Assembly: GCA_900319195.1 (NCBI GenBank)
Contig: ONNL01000024.1
Location: 1 to 13,140 of the forward strand
Origin: an uncultured Ruminococcus sp.
GTDB lineage: Bacteria; Bacillota; Clostridia; Oscillospirales; Ruminococcaceae
Length of the DNA: 13,140 bases
Direction: 5' to 3'
Position 1 is the first letter of the stretch; each line of letters begins with the position of its first letter. Position numbers and translations under genes: made by a program. Below are positions 1-6,891 of the stretch, in pieces. Under the pieces are notes generated by a model, which did no database searches, was not told the DNA's origin, and saw only the letters and a program-made list of their open reading frames with translations.

Positions 1-845
1 AACCACGAAGCAGCCGTAACAGCCGAATCATCGCCTATCTCATCCCTCAGAGTATTCGCAATGAGCTGTGAGTGGATAATAAGCACCTTTCTGGCCTTCA
101 GTGACCGCGCCCTTTCTTTTATATCCTCGGGAAGAAACGGGAATCCCACCTCAAACGGTGTCCCGAAGCGCTCCCTCAGATACTCGGCGGCAGGCAGTGC
201 AGACAGCGATATTACGAGGTTTTTCTCTGCCCTTGAAGCCTCGCGGACATAGTCAAGTCCGAAGCCCATTCCGTAGACTATCGGCTTTTCGATACCCATG
301 CGGTAACAGTCGGAAACGATTTTTTCGGAGCCGCTCATGCTCGTCTCAAGCGGCGTAGCTCCGAGGATACCGACCCTTCCGCTCTCCGCGCCGAAGTCCT
401 CGACGGCAAATCTGCGGAAGAGCTCCGTCCAAGCCTTTTTCTCGCCTGCGTCATAGTAATGTGTACCCGTGCAATCGACCGTTATGCACGGCACTCCCGT
501 CTTTTTCTCAGCCATTCTGCTGAGCGCCCTGTAATCCGTTGCGATCACCGCAGGGACGGGTGTACCGATTATCGCCGTAAATTCGGTGTGGAGCTGTTCC
601 TGTGCCTTTGTGAGCTTTGCTATGAGCCTGTCGTCACGTCCGAGGATAGCGTCCATATCGCGCAGTCCTGCACTGAAAACGGCACTCCTGTAAGTGAACC
701 AGCGCGGCTCGTCGAAACCGCAGATATTTCCTGCACAGCCGCCTGCATCGCAGATGACGGTGAGTCCGCCGAATTCGTAGAGCACTCCGCAGGCACCCGA
801 CTGGTCAGGCGCAAAGGGCGACATGAATTTTACAAGTTTTTTCAT
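1..845 (-). CDS. Nitrogenase-like component 1 protein, K-type, second module (K2), 3' end cut off by the window
   Basis: This frame is open from an ATG at 845 to the left edge, giving 281 codons with no stop. The ATG overlaps the D2 stop as ATGA and is preceded by AGGAGGG at a spacing of about 7 nt. It is a paralogue of K1 in the first module: the N-terminal stretch with SGAC, YEFGG, GGC and DEPRW lines up with SGVC, YEYGG, SGC and DEPRW of K1. The family is nitrogenase component 1 (Oxidored_nitro: NifD, NifK, BchN, BchB, CfbD). Candidate cluster ligands are Cys19 and Cys37, as in K1, with extra Cys32 and Cys42. The third conserved cysteine of K1 (Cys93) is replaced here: the matching segment reads IIGTPVPA. 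It presumably pairs with D2 and takes electrons from an iron protein. Substrate unknown. Family assignment is strong, function is not. Confidence 0.88.
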   Translation of the reverse strand, partial: MKKLVKFMSPFAPDQSGACGVLYEFGGLTVICDAGGCAGNICGFDEPRWFTYRSAVFSAGLRDMDAILGRDDRLIAKLTKAQEQLHTEFTAIIGTPVPAVIATDYRALSRMAEKKTGVPCITVDCTGTHYYDAGEKKAWTELFRRFAVEDFGAESGRVGILGATPLETSMSGSEKIVSDCYRMGIEKPIVYGMGFGLDYVREASRAEKNLVISLSALPAAEYLRERFGTPFEVGFPFLPEDIKERARSLKARKVLIIHSQLIANTLRDEIGDDSAVTAASW

Positions 846-2131
846 TCTGCTCCCTCCTCAAGTGCCGCCGTGAGCTCGGCAAAAAGCCTGTTCACGCCTG
901 CAAATCCGAACGGCTGAGTCTCCGAGCACCACTCCGCACCGCAGGTATCGGGGTGGTAATATCCGCAGTCTGAGCCGATATAGCAGTCCACCTTTTCCTC
1001 GCTGTATTCGAGCATCGTCGGGGAGAGGTTCGAGTATATCTTCGTGTCAGGACTGAGCTCCGCCAGCCTCTTGATGAACGCAAAATTCATCTCTCCGACC
1101 GTTCCGAATATCTCCTTCACCGCAAATCCCTCACGCACGAGCATGAGCGACATCTCAAACGGATCACCGTTGGAAATCTCACCGACCGCAAAGCTGAGTG
1201 CACCAGACTTTCGCTTGAAATCGGCGATCACCTGCTTTGTCTCCTCATAGTATCTGTCGTCATTTATCTCCGCTCCGACAGCCTGTCCGAGCAGCTTATA
1301 CTGGTTGTGTATCTTGTCGGGCTGATAGAGCCGCAGCATTTCAATGAACGGTATCCCGAGCCGCTCCTGCAAGTCCTGTGCCGCATATCGAGCCTCGGGA
1401 TTCAGCACGAGGTTGAAATTCGCCCTTGAAAGTCCGCGGTAATCCTCCATATCCCGACATCTGCCGATCTCACGGACATTTCTCACGCCTATATCCGAGA
1501 GGAGCTGATACAGCTCGCAGTCGTCAAAGAGCGGCGAGAAAAATCCCATTATGCTGACATCTCTCGGGGAGCGCTCCTGCTTTTCGAGCAGCGAGTACAC
1601 AGACTTTCGTACAGCAGCCATTGGCGGCAGTCTCTTTTCCCTCGTCAGCGCGTACATATAGCACGGCACCACAGGCACCTCCGCAAGCTCAGCCGATTTC
1701 CTGCACACGCGCTCCATGTCCGTACCGAGCAGAGCGTCCACGCAGGTAATGCATATCATCACCGCCGACGGCTTTTTGTCAAGGCTCCTGCACACCTCGT
1801 CCACCGCCTGCGGTATCTTCGTGAGGTGTCGTCCCGTAACGATGTCCGTATCGTCGAGCAGCAGGAAGAAGAAACGGTCGCGATACTCGGGATTCGTCCT
1901 GAAAAGTGAGGTATTGCGTCCGCAGCAGCCCGGTGAAACGAGCAGCATCACGGAGTCGGGGATAGCAAGTCCTGCCCTCTTTACTCCGAAGCCTCTTGCT
2001 CCCGGGGAGTTGAATGCGAGCGTCGCAGGCGAGCTGTAAATAAGGTGGTCGGACGATTTGAGCTCCGACGGGATATTCCCCCTGCCGAGAGCCACCAGCT
2101 CCGCGGCGGTCATGCTGAATGCTCCGCTCAT
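842..2131 (-). CDS. Nitrogenase-like component 1 protein, D-type, second module (D2)
   Basis: A 429-residue protein starting at an ATG that overlaps the H2 stop (ATGA), with AAGGAGG 7 nt upstream. It aligns by eye with D1 over the N-terminal half: the block with FNSPGARG, LAIPDS and VSPGCCG matches EYNPAARG, MLIPES and CAQGCLRG of D1. It is therefore a nitrogenase component 1 subunit. Cysteines near expected cluster positions are the pair Cys69-Cys70 and Cys127/Cys130 (ICITC); D1 instead has Cys57, Cys61, Cys121 and Cys128. So the ligand set has shifted, and the first (Cys57) and last (Cys128) D1 cysteines have become Val and Thr. Where NifD carries the FeMo-cofactor cysteine, D2 has no cysteine (segment before ERLGIP). 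It ends in an ATGA overlap with K2. Either a second reductase or an assembly scaffold. Function unassigned. Confidence 0.88.
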   Translation of the reverse strand: MSGAFSMTAAELVALGRGNIPSELKSSDHLIYSSPATLAFNSPGARGFGVKRAGLAIPDSVMLLVSPGCCGRNTSLFRTNPEYRDRFFFLLLDDTDIVTGRHLTKIPQAVDEVCRSLDKKPSAVMICITCVDALLGTDMERVCRKSAELAEVPVVPCYMYALTREKRLPPMAAVRKSVYSLLEKQERSPRDVSIMGFFSPLFDDCELYQLLSDIGVRNVREIGRCRDMEDYRGLSRANFNLVLNPEARYAAQDLQERLGIPFIEMLRLYQPDKIHNQYKLLGQAVGAEINDDRYYEETKQVIADFKRKSGALSFAVGEISNGDPFEMSLMLVREGFAVKEIFGTVGEMNFAFIKRLAELSPDTKIYSNLSPTMLEYSEEKVDCYIGSDCGYYHPDTCGAEWCSETQPFGFAGVNRLFAELTAALEEGAE

Positions 2132-2895
2132 GGACAGACCTCCTTATCCTCGTCGATGAGGAGCTGTGCAAGGCTCAGAAAGCGCTTGCTGACCTCAAGG
2201 GAGCTGTCTCCCTCGATGACAGTCTTGCCCATGTCCTCATATTTTATAATGTCGTTGCTGCGCGGTATATCGGCAACAACTTCAAGTCCATTCTTATCGG
2301 CAAAGGCTCTCACCTTTTCCTCCTCGCCCTCAACGGCGCGGCGGTTCATGATGATACCGCGGACGGAAGCATAGCTCCTGTCTTGAAAATTCTTCACGGC
2401 GCTGTTGATGTTGTTTGCGGCATAGAGCGCCATTTTCTCGCCAGAGGTGACTATCAGCACCTTTGAAGCGTAGCCCTCGCGGATAGGTGCGGCAAATCCT
2501 CCGCACACAACGTCACCGAGGACATCATACAGCACCGCATCGGGCTTGAATTTCTCGAACAGCTTCAGCTCCTCGAGCAGACTGAATGTGGACACGATAC
2601 CGCGTCCTGCACAGCCAAGTCCCGGCGTGGGACCACCTGTCTCTATGCACAGCACTCCGCCGTAGCCTATGCGCGAAATCTGCTCCACCAAAGTAGGCTC
2701 CTCGTCGTGCTCACGCAGATAGTTCATTACTGGAGTTACAGGCTCGCCGCCGAGCAGATTTATCGTAGAATCAGCCTTCGGGTCGCAGCCTATCTGAATG
2801 ACACGCTTCCCGAGACTCGCAAGAGCCGCGGACAGATTCGCCGTACAGGTGGATTTTCCTATGCCGCCCTTGCCGTAAATTGCAACCTTTATCAT
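2128..2895 (-). CDS. Nitrogenase iron protein (NifH/BchL)-like ATPase, second module (H2)
   Basis: A 255-residue NifH-family ATPase expected to pass electrons, driven by MgATP hydrolysis, to a component 1 partner. Visible are the P-loop GKGGIGKST at residues 9-17, the switch I motif GCDPKADST at about 36-44, the ligand Cys95 in PGLGCAGRG and Cys131 in GDVVCGGF. The last two hold the [4Fe-4S] cluster across the homodimer. The IPRSN segment resembles the VPRDN region of NifH. It is roughly 35 residues shorter than classical NifH (about 290). The start is the ATG overlapping the K1 stop (ATGA), with AGAGG 6 nt upstream. About half of its residues match H1 by eye. Its position directly before D2 suggests that D2K2 is its partner, although exchange with H1 cannot be excluded. 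Confidence 0.93.
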   Translation of the reverse strand: MIKVAIYGKGGIGKSTCTANLSAALASLGKRVIQIGCDPKADSTINLLGGEPVTPVMNYLREHDEEPTLVEQISRIGYGGVLCIETGGPTPGLGCAGRGIVSTFSLLEELKLFEKFKPDAVLYDVLGDVVCGGFAAPIREGYASKVLIVTSGEKMALYAANNINSAVKNFQDRSYASVRGIIMNRRAVEGEEEKVRAFADKNGLEVVADIPRSNDIIKYEDMGKTVIEGDSSLEVSKRFLSLAQLLIDEDKEVCP

Positions 2896-4046
2896 ATTTT
2901 ACCTCTCAGTCCAAGCTTCCGGATAACGTCCGTGTTTATAAGGTCGGGTATCTCCTTTGAAAAGCAGCGCCCCGAGAATGCCTCGTGCGGAAGTCTTACA
3001 AATTCCGCGTCCGCGCTGCAAATCGGAATGAACAGCGGGTCAGCGATTATGACCTTCGCTCCCTTGAGCTCATGCTGGAGCATATCCTCGTCATCAACGG
3101 AAATATCGCCCTCTGCGAGCACGCTCATCTCACTCTCTCCGACACTTTCAAGGACACGCACTCCGCGTCCCGTTTCAAGCGAGAGCTCACACGCAAGCGA
3201 CGCGGAAATTATGCTCTCACCGACTACCGCGACCTCTCCGCCGCACGCTCTCTCACTGAGACACGGCAGACTGTTCTCACCGCTCTCCGCAGCCGCCCGA
3301 AGCGAGTCCGCAAGTATGCGTGAAAAGCGCTCCCCGACGGGTGCACCGACAACATAGGGGATCCCGTACTTCCTTTGCAGATACTCCGCAGTTTTCATGC
3401 CGCAGGACGAGACAACAAGGCTGACCTCCGCCTGCGAGAGCCTTTCCGCCTCATCGAGCGAGGTGTCCGTGCCGAGACAGGCATTCACCGTGAAGCCGCA
3501 GTCCGCAAGCCATTTCTTCATGCTCTCGACACTGCCGTTGAGCGAGAAATCGAGAGGAGTCACACCGAGCAGGTTGATCGTTCCCCTCAACCTGTCATGC
3601 GGCTTGCTAAAGCGCTCCGCAAGCTTCATGAAAGCCGCTCCTGCGCCCTTTATATAGGAGTGCATACCGTTTGTATCCACCGCGATAACGGGTATGCCGG
3701 TGCGGTTTTCCGTGTCGTAGGCTATCGCCTCGAAGTCCACTCCCGTCATTGCAGGCATAGGCGAGCCGCACACCGCAATGAACCTCGGGTGCAGCTTTTC
3801 AGCCGCGTCGCAGAGGTCGGTGATGAGCTTCTCGTCGTTGCCCATAACAGCGTCATTTTCGGTGAGTGCCGAGATGTACACCATGCTCTCCGTGTCATAC
3901 CAGCGCGGCTCGTCGTGAGTAGTGTAGGTCGAGTTGCACCCCGAAGCGTCGTGGATAACGGTCATTCCGCCGTACTCATAGAGCGCCGAGCAGACTCCCG
4001 AAACATCCGCCGCATATATCGAAATTATTCTTGCCGTACAGTTCAT
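2892..4046 (-). CDS. Nitrogenase-like component 1 protein, K-type, first module (K1)
   Basis: A 384-residue member of the nitrogenase component 1 family. Three cysteines sit where NifD/NifK-type proteins bind the interface Fe-S cluster: Cys19 (SGVCSALYEYGG), Cys37 (DASGC) and Cys93 (AVCGSPMPA). The block after Cys37 containing DEPRW is shared with K2. The segment VSSCGMKTAEYLQRKYGIP resembles the region before KYGIP in NifD, but its cysteine is a few residues away from the cofactor-cysteine position. At 384 aa it is shorter than nif NifD/K (about 450-520), in line with nitrogenase-like reductases rather than true nitrogenase. The start codon overlaps the D1 stop (ATGA) with only a weak purine-rich site upstream, so translation is probably coupled. 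Expected to form a D1K1 heterotetramer. Substrate unknown. Confidence 0.9.
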   Translation of the reverse strand: MNCTARIISIYAADVSGVCSALYEYGGMTVIHDASGCNSTYTTHDEPRWYDTESMVYISALTENDAVMGNDEKLITDLCDAAEKLHPRFIAVCGSPMPAMTGVDFEAIAYDTENRTGIPVIAVDTNGMHSYIKGAGAAFMKLAERFSKPHDRLRGTINLLGVTPLDFSLNGSVESMKKWLADCGFTVNACLGTDTSLDEAERLSQAEVSLVVSSCGMKTAEYLQRKYGIPYVVGAPVGERFSRILADSLRAAAESGENSLPCLSERACGGEVAVVGESIISASLACELSLETGRGVRVLESVGESEMSVLAEGDISVDDEDMLQHELKGAKVIIADPLFIPICSADAEFVRLPHEAFSGRCFSKEIPDLINTDVIRKLGLRGKI

Positions 4047-5362
4047 AGACAGCTCTCACACCCCAGTCCCTTGAGACTTATCGTTGCCCGCGTATCCTTC
4101 GGATTTCGGACAGCGTCGCAGATAAGTCCGCACATTTTTTCTATTCCGCCGAAGCCGTACATTCCGCCGCCCTCGACTATATTCACGAATTTGTCGGTAT
4201 CAAGGAAGTACGCGGAACGCTGACCGACAGCCAGCCATTCTCCGCAGTTCTCATCACGGGCGAACCGCATTCCCACATCAAGTGTCGGGTACAGCTCGAG
4301 GTCGGGAGCTATCTCTCTGAGCCGCTCGAATGCCGGACTTTCCTCGTTCATGAAGCCGTCCGCATACACTCTCCTCACGTTGAAGCCGTGCTCGGCAAGC
4401 AGGAGCGCAAGTCCGAGCGGACGCGGTACAGCCGAAAAATCAACAGCTATCGGAATGTCCCCGACAGTATCACGCGCCTCCGTCAATGCTCTCTCTGCAC
4501 GTTCGATATTCTCCGAAAAATCAGGGGTTTCGATGCCGAGCGCGCCGCAGAGCTCACGGTAGTGCTCCTCAATTTCATTATAGTCATAGCACAGCGGTAT
4601 ATGCAGGTGAGGGATACCGAGACGGCGCTCTATCGCCTTTCCCGAATTAAGCGCAACGGGCAGATACGAAATTGCCAGCGACGAAGCTCCCATTGCGAGA
4701 TATTCGTCGTAGGTAGCGCAGGAATTAATCTCCCACACTCTTTTGCCTGCACTGCCGAGTATCTCAAACAGCTCCGAGGACTTGTCAGTCTCGCGGTCAC
4801 AGCCGATGATAGAAACAAGTCCGCTGTCCGTAGGCAGCTTCCTTATCGGCGCATAGAGCTGTCTCTTCATCAGTGCGTCGGGTGAAATGGACTTTCTCAT
4901 TGTAGGGATCATGTAGCAGTCCAGAAAGTCCACCTCGGGAAACATCGAGGAAAGCTCACCGATTATCATTTTAAAATCACAGCCCTCAAACATATGCATA
5001 CAGCTGAGGTAGACAAGCACACACCTCGGCTTCTCGGGCATTCTCTCAACGATATGAGCAGTGCCGTCGATTACCCTCTGCTCCATTTCGCCGTTGAACA
5101 TATCCTCCTCACGAAGCGATACCCACGACATACGCTCCATAGCGTTCATCTCTGCGGCAGTGAGAATAACTCCGCGCAGACATCCCTGTGCACAGACGTA
5201 TATCTGGTGCGATTCGGGGATAAGCATTCCCGTGTGTACTATATTCCAGCTCCCGCGGGCAGCAGGATTGTATTCAAGACCGCTGCGGAAGGGCGAGGGA
5301 AAGGAAGCGTCCGCTATCCTTATCCCCTCAGGCTTTCTCTGCTCCATAACAGGCTTCAGCAT
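4043..5362 (-). CDS. Nitrogenase-like component 1 protein, D-type, first module (D1)
   Basis: The reading frame extends upstream to 5482, but that part lies inside H1. The ATG at 5362 is preferred because it falls 4 nt after the H1 stop and has GGGAG 7 nt upstream; this gives 439 residues. The protein belongs to the nitrogenase component 1 family (Oxidored_nitro). Likely cluster ligands are Cys57 and Cys61 (VCAQGCLRG) and Cys121 with Cys128 (SCMHMFEGC). The LEYNPAARG and HTGMLIPE block precedes them. The NifD FeMo-cofactor cysteine position (before RRLGIPH) reads SYLPV, without cysteine. The last residues contain a CESC pair (Cys435, Cys438), an unusual C-terminal CxxC that D2 lacks. It is the best candidate for a catalytic D subunit in this locus because its cysteine set is the fuller one. 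The substrate cannot be told from sequence. Confidence 0.9.
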   Translation of the reverse strand: MLKPVMEQRKPEGIRIADASFPSPFRSGLEYNPAARGSWNIVHTGMLIPESHQIYVCAQGCLRGVILTAAEMNAMERMSWVSLREEDMFNGEMEQRVIDGTAHIVERMPEKPRCVLVYLSCMHMFEGCDFKMIIGELSSMFPEVDFLDCYMIPTMRKSISPDALMKRQLYAPIRKLPTDSGLVSIIGCDRETDKSSELFEILGSAGKRVWEINSCATYDEYLAMGASSLAISYLPVALNSGKAIERRLGIPHLHIPLCYDYNEIEEHYRELCGALGIETPDFSENIERAERALTEARDTVGDIPIAVDFSAVPRPLGLALLLAEHGFNVRRVYADGFMNEESPAFERLREIAPDLELYPTLDVGMRFARDENCGEWLAVGQRSAYFLDTDKFVNIVEGGGMYGFGGIEKMCGLICDAVRNPKDTRATISLKGLGCESCL

Positions 5363-5366
5363 ATCA

Positions 5367-6122
5367 TCACTCCCGACCGAAAATTCTGAGCATCTCGTCC
5401 GCTGTAAAGAGGAGCTGTCTTGTCTGCTCGCTCTCGGGGAACATCTCAACAACAGGCTTGTGAGCCGCCTCCGCCTTTTCAAACAGCGAACTGCGGTCTA
5501 TCCTCGATATGACCCTCGTGCCGAAATCCTCCGCGAGCTGAGCCGCCTTCTCCTCCTCGTTTTCAACTCCGCGGCAGTTCAGTATGATACCGCCGAGCTG
5601 AGCGTAGTCCCTCTTTCTGAAATTCTCCACAGCCATCGCGATATTGGCCGCCGCATATATCGACATATTCTCGCCCGAGGTCACGATGAACACCTTGTCC
5701 GCATAGCCCTTTCGCATAGGCATTGTGAACCCTCCGCATACAACATCCCCGAGGACATCATACACCACCGCGTCGGGCTTGTATTTTTCGTATGCTCCCT
5801 TTTCCTCAAGAGCCTCAAGAGCATTGATGATACCGCGTCCTGCACAGCCGAGTCCGGGCACGGGACCGCCTGCCTCTACGCAGAGCACACCCATTGAACC
5901 CTCACGGACAATGTCATCAAGTCCGAACGGCTGTCTGCTCCTCACGAGGTCGAGCACCGTCTTTATGCGCTCCCCTCCGCAGAGCAGCGAGGTGGAGTCA
6001 GCCTTCGGGTCGCAGCCTATCTGCATGACCCTCATGCCGCGTGCAGCAAGTGCCGAGCTTATATTCGATGAAAGGGTGGACTTGCCTATGCCGCCCTTTC
6101 CGTAAACAGCAAATTTTATCAT
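5367..6122 (-). CDS. Nitrogenase iron protein (NifH/BchL)-like ATPase, first module (H1)
   Basis: A 251-residue NifH-family ATPase, the first gene of the doubled H-D-K run. It has the P-loop GKGGIGKST (residues 8-16 region), GCDPKADST (about 36-44), Cys93 in PGLGCAGRG and Cys129 in GDVVCGGF, i.e. every residue type needed for a MgATP-dependent, [4Fe-4S]-bridged homodimer. The arginine after Cys93 matches the NifH arginine that DraT modifies in some diazotrophs; there is no sign of such regulation here. The C-terminal part (IDRSS, then PVVEMFPES) diverges from the VPRDN/TVIEYDP of NifH more than H2 does. The start has AGGAAG about 7 nt upstream, immediately after the T-run of a hairpin in the leader, so its expression should depend on reading through that structure. 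Confidence 0.94.
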   Translation of the reverse strand: MIKFAVYGKGGIGKSTLSSNISSALAARGMRVMQIGCDPKADSTSLLCGGERIKTVLDLVRSRQPFGLDDIVREGSMGVLCVEAGGPVPGLGCAGRGIINALEALEEKGAYEKYKPDAVVYDVLGDVVCGGFTMPMRKGYADKVFIVTSGENMSIYAAANIAMAVENFRKRDYAQLGGIILNCRGVENEEEKAAQLAEDFGTRVISRIDRSSLFEKAEAAHKPVVEMFPESEQTRQLLFTADEMLRIFGRE

Positions 6123-6135
6123 AATATCACTTCCT

Positions 6136-6171
6136 AAAAAAACAAGCTGTACCCGACAAGCAGATACAGCT
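6136..6171 (-). terminator. Terminator-like hairpin in the leader of the nitrogenase-like operon (probable attenuator)
   Basis: On the transcribed strand, AGCTGTA and TACAGCT form a perfect 7-bp stem. It is extended by TCTG against CGGG (two G-U pairs) to 11 bp around a 5-nt loop. The stem is followed by TG and seven T residues. This has the form of an intrinsic terminator. The T-run ends 14 nt before the H1 start codon, leaving no room for a promoter between them. So either the structure is a conditional terminator inside the leader, or H1 depends on incomplete termination. Confidence 0.75.
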
Positions 6172-6265
6172 ATTCCTTGACTATTATATGCTCCTTACCG
6201 CATAAACGGTATGCAGAGCGCACCCCACGCGGACAGTCCGCACGGTGCAGTCAGCGGATACAGCT
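6172..6265 (-). promoter_or_regulatory. Structured leader upstream of the nitrogenase-like operon, riboswitch-like architecture
   Basis: The transcribed strand holds two abutting hairpins. One lies at 6220-6248 (GCACC/GGTGC outer and GCGGA/TCCGC inner arms). The other lies at 6190-6219 (GCTC/GAGC outer and GCATA/TATGC inner arms). At 6255-6265 there is a second copy of the terminator's 5' arm (AGCTGTATCCG against AGCTGTATCTG). It can pair with the terminator 3' arm (6145-6155) with only one G-U, closing a junction over both hairpins. A TATAAT at 6183-6188 lacks any -35 match. I do not recognise a known riboswitch class. The structure is seen; the regulatory role is inferred. Confidence 0.55.
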
Positions 6266-6319
6266 TTCAACTCAATAGAATTTCGTTGTCAGATATATTC
6301 ACACTATTCATTTTTATAC

Positions 6320-6565
6320 TCAGACGGGCGAATAGACGGTCTTTGCGGTAACTCCGCTTATGCGACCTATTCTGCCTGCGAGAGAGTTTATCACGTCTTG
6401 TTGGGCGTCAACAGCAACGCTTATTATGCTTATCCCCTTCTGTCGATAGGGTATGCCCATTCTTCCGATTATCGCGTCGTTGTACTCATGGAGAATGGTA
6501 TTTATCTGTCGCGATGACTCGTTGTCCCTGACGATTATGGCTATTACAGCCGCTCTTGTTTCCAT
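6320..6565 (-). CDS. TM1266-family putative regulator (annotated in relatives as iron-only hydrogenase system regulator)
   Basis: An 81-residue protein starting at METRAAVIAI, with GGAGGG 4 nt upstream. The open frame extends 22 codons further up, but those cover the ribosome binding site and the promoter, so the ATG at 6565 is preferred. The ILHEYND, IIGRMGIPYR, GISIISVAVDA, QDVINSLAGRIGRI and GVTAKTVYS segments match the TM1266 family, small ACT-like (ferredoxin-fold) proteins often found beside [FeFe]-hydrogenase maturation genes. Their biochemical role is not settled; regulatory function is an annotation by neighbourhood. No hydrogenase or HydEFG gene is in this window. Here it directly precedes the nitrogenase-like genes on the same strand, so it may sense the same ligand or metal status or be co-transcribed with them. 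Confidence 0.85.
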   Translation of the reverse strand: METRAAVIAIIVRDNESSRQINTILHEYNDAIIGRMGIPYRQKGISIISVAVDAQQDVINSLAGRIGRISGVTAKTVYSPV

Positions 6566-6590
6566 GTTCCCTCCGATATACTGTAAGTAT

Positions 6591-6619
6591 ATTATAACAC
6601 ATATAACTTCAAATAGCAA
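6591..6619 (-). promoter_or_regulatory. Sigma-A-type extended -10 promoter of the TM1266-family gene
   Basis: The transcribed strand reads TTGCTA (6619-6614), 17 nt, then TATAAT (6596-6591) preceded by TGT, which gives a full TGnTATAAT extended -10. Transcription would begin near 6584, about 20 nt upstream of the ATG. No strong terminator separates it from the preceding small gene, so some readthrough from upstream is possible. Confidence 0.8.
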
Positions 6620-6662
6620 GTGGCACTGCAAAAAAGTTTAAAATTAAATTGTTTGTAAGTGC

Positions 6663-6887
6663 TTACTTCAAATACATAAGCCCGTGCAGCTCGGGCTCGA
6701 CCTCAAGCCTTTCGGCTTCTATCTTCACAAGCTCCGCATCACTGTACGGAATGCCGTTTTTCAGCAGATATTCCCTCGCACGTTTACGGTTCTTGAACCT
6801 CTTTGCAAATTCCGCATTAAAGACGAGCCTGTCGCCCGAGCAGATATACTGCCCACTGCCGATGAGCTTCAATATCCAGCATTCCAT
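6663..6887 (-). CDS. Small protein of unknown function, 74 aa
   Basis: I do not recognise this protein. It starts 4 nt after the DUF218 stop with a near-perfect GGAGG 8 nt upstream, which strongly supports translation. Residues 1-25 look beta-rich (WILKLIGSGQYICSGDRLVF). The middle is basic (FAKRFKNRKRAREYL), and the C-terminal half is charged with a GLMYLK end. There is no signal peptide or membrane segment. The FKNRKRAREYL segment resembles the helix seen in many short unannotated proteins, but that is not diagnostic. Co-expressed with the PHP and DUF218 genes. Confidence 0.75.
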   Translation of the reverse strand: MECWILKLIGSGQYICSGDRLVFNAEFAKRFKNRKRAREYLLKNGIPYSDAELVKIEAERLEVEPELHGLMYLK

Positions 6888-6891
6888 TTTC

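Noticed and set aside
3375..4223. 282-codon open frame on the plus strand opposite K1 and the end of D1
   Set aside because: It is antisense to well-supported nitrogenase-like genes, and its product is arginine-rich with no domain I recognise. Its openness follows from the codon bias of the opposite strand.
5061..5897. 278-codon open frame on the plus strand opposite H1 and D1
   Set aside because: It is a shadow of the iron-protein gene, whose P-loop and cysteine motifs are intact on the minus strand.
1..6122. A classical molybdenum nitrogenase (nifHDK) locus
   Set aside because: Component 1 proteins are too short and D1/D2 have no counterpart of the NifD FeMo-cofactor cysteine. No nifB, nifE, nifN or glnB-type genes are present in the window.
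6183..6188. TATAAT as a promoter for the H1 gene
   Set aside because: No -35-like hexamer is found at 16-18 nt spacing (TACCGT region), and transcription would begin only a few bases before the terminator-like hairpin.
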